Shown here: positions 59,641 to 64,000 of the stretch, piece after piece
Numbering within the stretch: position 1 is the stretch's first letter
Layout: the number at the start of each line of letters is the position of its first letter
DNA from: Sphaerosporella brunnea
Taxonomy: Eukaryota; Ascomycota; Pezizomycetes; Pezizales; Pyronemataceae
Length of the DNA stretch: 64,000 nucleotides
NCBI GenBank assembly: GCA_008704415.1
Contig: VXIS01000048.1
Location: 146,479-210,478, forward strand
Direction of reading: 5' to 3'
Notes under the pieces: model-generated
What the model was told of the DNA's origin: nothing
Databases searched by the model: none
The model's input: the letters and a program-made list of their open reading frames with translations, nothing else
Position numbers and translations under genes: made by a program

Positions 59641-60898
59641 GACGGCGAGGGTAGGACGGACGAAGCTGGAGAACAAGAAGTCTGATCACTGGGGAATATA
59701 TCGTGACTGGGGTGGGTGAATGCCGGATCGTTCAGAGAAGAAGAGGATGGGGAATGGTATAAATATTGGAGCTGTGTAGCTAAACAACCCTCCCGCTCCG
59801 TCCACAAAAATAAATAGTCCGGGGGCGTTACAGGGTATGTATGCGCCCCGCATAGCGACATTCAATGCTGTGGCCGAGTCTCTCGTCCGGGACATCGTTG
59901 CGTGGGGCTTGGGCTGCGGGGGTGCGGCCGAGGCAAAAATCTTGGGTGGAATGGCGATATGTGATTGGTGGAAAAACTGTGTCCAGGCACAATGATTGCT
60001 GTGGCCTCTTTATCGCCATCTTATCGCTGGGCCGATCAATTGCTTTTTTACTTACCACTGGAGTAGTGCTGTGGCTGGTAACTCTATCGCCACGAAGTGT
60101 TTCCAATAGCCAGCTCTAAATTCAAATGCCTCTCTTAAGCAGCCGAGAGTGGAACAATGGAAATGGAACCCACGAAGCAGCCGGTTGTGAACTAAGCGAG
60201 TGACTTCTAGTGAAACTGCCAGCCTGCACCTCAGCAGACACAACCATTTTTGCGAGTGATAGCGTGTGTCTTTGCAATGAGCTTAGATTAGAGTTTGATT
60301 GTCAAAAGTGGTACCAAATGAAATCTCTCTATAGGAATGGCGCGGGGCGGGGGAGTGTGTGGCTTGCAATGAGTGATTAGTTGTGATGCCCCTCGGAACT
60401 CCCTCAAAAACGTGAATTGCAGTAGATTTTTTCCCTCCCCTTCCCAAGAGATTTTTGAAGCGCTCACCCCCGCGCCCGGCCTTTAATCCAACTGGATTTT
60501 CTACTCTAAAAATCCTGATGGCCCGAATCTATCAACCTAGGAAGCGAGTGAGGATCTGACCCTGGCCATGAGACGAGACACAACACCGCCGAAGATTGCC
60601 GCATTAAAGCGCTCGGGCCATTGTGCTGCCAGCAGGGCGATGGTTTGCGGTGACGAAGAAGAGTTTGCATGGAGTAGTTGATGAACCGATAGAAATTCTA
60701 TTTTTTCTAGCGTTCCCTTAAATTCAGTCAGGGTACATAGAATCAGTAGATGTTCGCGATTTGGATTGTCCCAGTCACGAACGCTGAAGCGTCTCACGAC
60801 GGGCCGGGGATCTGGTCGGGTATCTACTGCGGGCCGGAACAGATATATAGCAGGACAACTCCGCGCTGGCTTGACGCCCCGCTCAACACAACACCACC
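59641..60898. promoter_or_regulatory. Divergent intergenic region, monooxygenase / IMPase
   Basis: 1.26 kb between the two start codons; must hold both promoters. A TATATA-type word occurs at 60844-60849, about 50 bases upstream of the IMPase ATG. No other gene; open frames opposite the IMPase start are shadows. Confidence 0.5.
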
Positions 60899-61993
60899 AT
60901 GCATATGGCCAGTTCCTCCTCCATCGAGGGCCTCGACATCGACGAGCTCTACGCCTTCGCCCTAGACCTGTCGAAGCGTGCGGGGGAGCTCCTCGTCTCC
61001 GCAGCGGAAAAGCGGCGAGCAGCGCAGAGCAGCAGCGCGGGGAATAATAATAATGGCTCCATTCTCGTCTCCACAATGAAGCTCAATTCCGTGGATCTAG
61101 TCACCGAAACCGACGAGCGTGGGTGTCTCCCCCACAGCCCATAGCTTCGCACAAACTAAAACCCAATTCCTGTAGAGATCGAACAATTCATCAAAGCCAC
61201 CATCGCGGCAAAATACCCCACGCACTCCTTCCTCGGCGAAGAATCCTACTCCAAAGGCGCCACGCGCGACTACCTGATAACCCCCGATGCGCCGCCAACA
61301 TGGTGTATTGACCCGCTCGACGGCACGGTAAACTACATCCACCTCTTCCCCATGGTCTGCATCAGCATAGCCCTCGTCTACCGCTCCCAGCCCGTCATCG
61401 GCGTCATCAATGCACCCTTCACAAACTCGCTCTTCTCGGGCGCCGTAAGCAAAGGCGCCTGGTTCAACGAGACGCAGCGACTACCATTCCTAAGCCCTCC
61501 GCCACCACTACCCTCGAACGCGCCGCGCGGGTGCATCTTCTCGTGCGAGTGGGGAAAAGACCGGCGTGACGTACCAGAGGGTAATCTCTACCGCAAAGCC
61601 GAGAGCTTCCTGAACATGGCGGCAGAAGTCGGGGGCCGCGGCGGGAAGGGCGGGATGGTGCATGGGGTGCGCTCGCTCGGAAGCGCTGCGCTGGATCTTG
61701 CCTACACTGCGACCGGCGCGTTCGATATCTGGTGGGAGGGCGGCTGCTGGGAATGGGATGTTGCTGCTGGAATTTGCATTCTGCGGGAAGCGGGCGGGTT
61801 GGTCACGAATGGTGTTCCGCCGCCGGAAGAGGGTGATGAGATCCCGGAGGTGCGGCTGGGTGGGCGTAGATACCTGGGAATTAGGGCCGCAGGAGACACG
61901 CCTGAGGAGAAGGGAATTGAGGCGCAGAAACGTGTGGCTCACGAGGTGTGGAAGAGGGTGGTGCCTTTGGATTATTCACGTCCCGGCTGTTAG
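60899..61993 (+). CDS. Inositol monophosphatase family protein
   Basis: Exons 60899-61118 and 61176-61993 (57-bp intron) give 345 residues. The metal- and phosphate-binding motifs of the IMPase superfamily are present: DLVTETDEQIEQFI (motif start), FLGEESY (Glu pair, about residue 95), WCIDPLDGTVNYIH (motif A, about 116-129), GGCWEWDVAAGICILREAGG (motif B, about 262-281). Members hydrolyse inositol monophosphates with Mg2+ and are lithium sensitive; the qutG/qa-x product of the quinate clusters belongs here too, but no other quinate gene is nearby. Two ATGs lie 6 bases apart (60899, 60905). The Pro-rich insert FLSPPPPLPSNAPRG lies in a surface loop. Confidence 0.93.
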
Positions 61994-62862
61994 ACTCTAG
62001 ACCAACGTTTGCTAGATCGATATCTCTTTGTATTTTGTTTATTTTGTTTTTCAATACCTTAAGATGAATATGTTCTTTGATTAGTGGGGATAAAGGTGCA
62101 CGGACGACGAAGATTAGATCAGATTATCTAAGCTACTAACCAGAGTAGGCCATGGAACCCGATGCTTTCGATGCTCATTCCTGTTGATAGCAAACCCCTC
62201 TTTCCTCTACAAATCGGCCAACAGACGAAGAGGAATGGAGAAAACTCCGAGATGGGATTTACAGCCGTCATGAGTTTTTTGATTGTCGCAATCCCAAGAA
62301 TGAGGATGTTTCCCTCAAGAGGAGAGTCACGACTACAGCTAGTAAGAACACCATACTGCGGATGTGCCCTGATTTCATTTCTTCATCGCAACCCGAAAGC
62401 GGGCGTCTCGGCGTCTCCCTATATCGGCGTTTTGAAATTGGCTTGTAAACGATGCTACCTATGGGTTTCGGCGTATGACGAAGGAGCAGGCCGTGCCCAT
62501 TACCGGACCAAAGGATCTCACGAAAAATGGTACCCAGGCTGTGCTCGATGAAGTGATGCAGAAGAGAGTCGACGATGCTTTTCTTAACAAGGTCGAAGGG
62601 GATTTTTGTCGAAAGGAGGAAAAGCGTGGCAAGGCGAAGAAGGGGGTCAGGACAGTATCGATAAATGGGGTGCGGCTGGTTTTGTGGCTCAGAAAGGGGG
62701 AGGAGCCAGCGGCACACAAAACACAAAAGCAGAGCTGCACCGATGGTTCGGTGGGGATATATAGACAGCTGAGATTTTGTCGCTGTGGCTCAACTCCAAA
62801 AGGTGGTAGATAGTAAGTTAGTGGCTGGTGGAGGCGGCTCGCCCTGTATCGTTCGTTACAAT
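61994..62862. other. Intergenic with an uncertain 112-codon frame
   Basis: A plus-strand frame at 62475-62813 starts MTKEQAVPITGPKDLTKNGT, is Lys/Glu-rich and runs into the repeat-like DNA downstream. No domain or splice support; more likely a remnant or chance frame. Confidence 0.35.
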
Positions 62863-63002
62863 CAGGTTCTTAACAGCGGGCCCAAAAAGCCCCAGGCTGT
62901 CAGCCCGGCTGCGAAAATGCGCCGGCTGGGCTGGCGTTTTGATCAGCCCGGCTACGAAGTCCGAGCTAGCTGGCTGGCTGTCTTTTTTTTTTTTTTTTTT
63001 TG
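62863..63002. mobile_element. hAT-MITE-like fragment
   Basis: Begins CAGGTTCTTAACAGCGGGCC, a diverged version of the CAGTGTTCCTAATAGCC terminus seen at 2399 and 11977. It continues with the same subterminal style (CCCAAAAAGCCCCAGGCTG, CAGCCCGGCTAC, GCTGGCTGGCTG) and a T18 tract. No convincing right terminus or target duplication. Confidence 0.45.
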
Positions 63003-63400
63003 GTTTAAATCATGATGTATTCGGCCACATATAGAGGAGAGAGACTGTGCTCCCCCTTAGGACTAGGCCTACTACTGGAGCCTGCGGCCCTCCCAAGGAA
63101 AGCAAATCAGTGGAAAGAGTGAATCGAAAACCCAAAACCTCCTCCAACCCTTCAGTGAAAGTGATCCCTATATCGACTTGACGTGCCCGACCCACTACCA
63201 TGTGCATTCCTCCGCCCATATGCACGCCCGCTTCTAACGCCCGAAAGATCTCAAACATCGCTGTGCCCTCGATGTCGGCCATGTCACCTCTAGGAACGTG
63301 GCCTCTTTGCTGCCAAAAACTATGATCCCCACACTACAAATCGGCCCCGCTCGGGGCAGCACCGAAAGAGTCCAAGTTGCCGGCGAGTGCGATTTGTGGG
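63003..63400. other. Boundary region before the LINE
   Basis: A minus-strand frame (63282-63010, MADIEGTAMFEIFRALEAGV...) is open but unrecognised; it may be antisense to the LINE 5' region. Confidence 0.35.
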
Positions 63401-63404
63401 GGTT

Positions 63405-64000
63405 AGGGGCCTCTGCATACCCACAGAGGGGCCCACTCAGTGCCGGTTGCGGACTTAGGTCGATCGGTATACGCGCACACGCTCAGGAGTTATCGCTCGC
63501 TCGCTCGCTTCGCACGATATGGTGCACCGGGATTCCTGCGCCTAGCAGCTGTGAGCCAAAACCAAAAGGGAACGGTCACAGCGCTGGCCTGCCCTTCGGC
63601 AACGGCTGTCCAGCTGTGCCACTTCAGCGACGTCATGCTCACCGCAGCCAGACGTCTAGACTCCGGGGTCATTGCAGTGAACCCCAACGAAGAATGGACA
63701 CGCGTCAAAGTCCATGGCATCGACGTGCGGCGATATATCAACAAACTCGACCTCCTGAAGCAGGACCTAGTGACCGACAATGACGGGCTGGTCATCCCCA
63801 TGCAAATCAGGTGGCTGACTAACGAGTCTGAGGTGAATCGCCGCATGAAGGACAGTAGCATTCGCGCTTCGTCCGTCACTTTCGCGGTGAAAGACCGCAG
63901 TACAGCCCTGCACGCCACCAGGAAGGGTCTCTTACTGTCAGGTAAATGCCTGAAGGTAGAGCCGTACGAAAAAGCAGGACCCGACGCCTTTTGCGATCAC
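63405..64000 (+). mobile_element. Tad-like non-LTR retrotransposon, ORF1 (gag-like) 5' part
   Basis: The plus-strand frame containing 63600-64000 is open to the edge. It reads AVQLCHFSDVMLTAARRLDS, then WTRVKVHGIDVRRYINK, VIPMQIRWLTNESEV, SSIRASSVTFAVKDRSTALH and LSGKCLKVEPYEKAGPDAFC. This is the ORF1 pattern of fungal Tad-clade LINEs: an RNA-binding domain leading into a CCHC zinc knuckle whose first Cys would be the last Cys seen (FCDH). The upstream part of the frame (63405-63600) is open but has no clear ATG, so the copy may be 5' truncated. The reverse transcriptase ORF would lie beyond the window. Confidence 0.7.

Noticed and set aside
60537..61076. 179-codon minus-strand frame near the IMPase start
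   Set aside because: Antisense to the IMPase first exon and its promoter; composition reflects the opposite coding strand.
61176..61993. Quinate-utilisation (qut/qa) cluster membership of the IMPase
   Set aside because: IMPase-family proteins occur in those clusters, but no quinate dehydrogenase, dehydroquinase or permease gene is nearby.
1..64000. CRISPR arrays, operons, riboswitches, phage or insertion sequences
   Set aside because: Introns and protein families show nuclear fungal DNA; no direct-repeat/spacer arrays or bacterial elements are visible.

Overview
The window reads as nuclear DNA of a filamentous ascomycete (Pezizomycotina). The genes carry short spliceosomal introns of about 48-143 bp with GTRNGT-type donors, CTRAC/TTRAC-like branch points and CAG/TAG acceptors. 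Protein families are typical of the group: RTA1-like membrane protein, Zn2Cys6 regulator, ABCG half-transporter, ATG2, RIO1, fungal FAD monooxygenase. No prokaryotic, organellar or viral genome features are present. I could not place it below subphylum. Exon boundaries were assigned by hand from frame and splice consensus; every multi-exon model below sums to a whole number of codons.

Layout. 1-0.6 kb: 5' part of a membrane-anchored FAD oxidoreductase (minus strand), cut by the window edge. 0.6-5.1 kb: a transposon-rich block with a hAT-type MITE that has an 8-bp target duplication, and two decayed hAT transposase 3' regions lying tail to tail. 5.2-7.6 kb: a NIT2-type omega-amidase and a secreted periplasmic-binding-protein-like protein, convergent. 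7.6-13.2 kb: gene-poor, with a decayed secreted-protein pseudogene and a second hAT MITE. 13.2-14.5 kb: an RTA1-like 7-TM protein. 14.5-20.5 kb: mostly empty, with one likely 66-residue gene behind a long pyrimidine-rich leader. 20.5-43.7 kb: a conserved core block: ATG2, NUP85, an ornithine cyclodeaminase/mu-crystallin family protein, a Zn2Cys6 regulator divergent from an ABCG transporter, RIO1 kinase and proteasome subunit alpha2. 43.7-56.9 kb: a gene-poor accessory island with gene and integrase remnants, a pogo/Fot-like MITE, and one three-exon gene for a 52-residue cysteine-rich protein. 56.9-62 kb: a small membrane protein, then an FAD monooxygenase divergent from an inositol-monophosphatase-family protein. 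62-64 kb: another hAT-MITE-like fragment and the ORF1 of a Tad-like LINE running off the edge.

How the genes relate. The core genes are housekeeping functions (autophagy lipid transfer, nuclear pore, 40S maturation, proteasome) with no operon-like logic. The only arrangement suggesting a functional pair is the regulator/ABCG transporter sharing an 855-bp divergent promoter. No polyketide or peptide synthase backbone is present, so I do not call a biosynthetic cluster. The accessory stretches are dominated by decayed DNA transposons.
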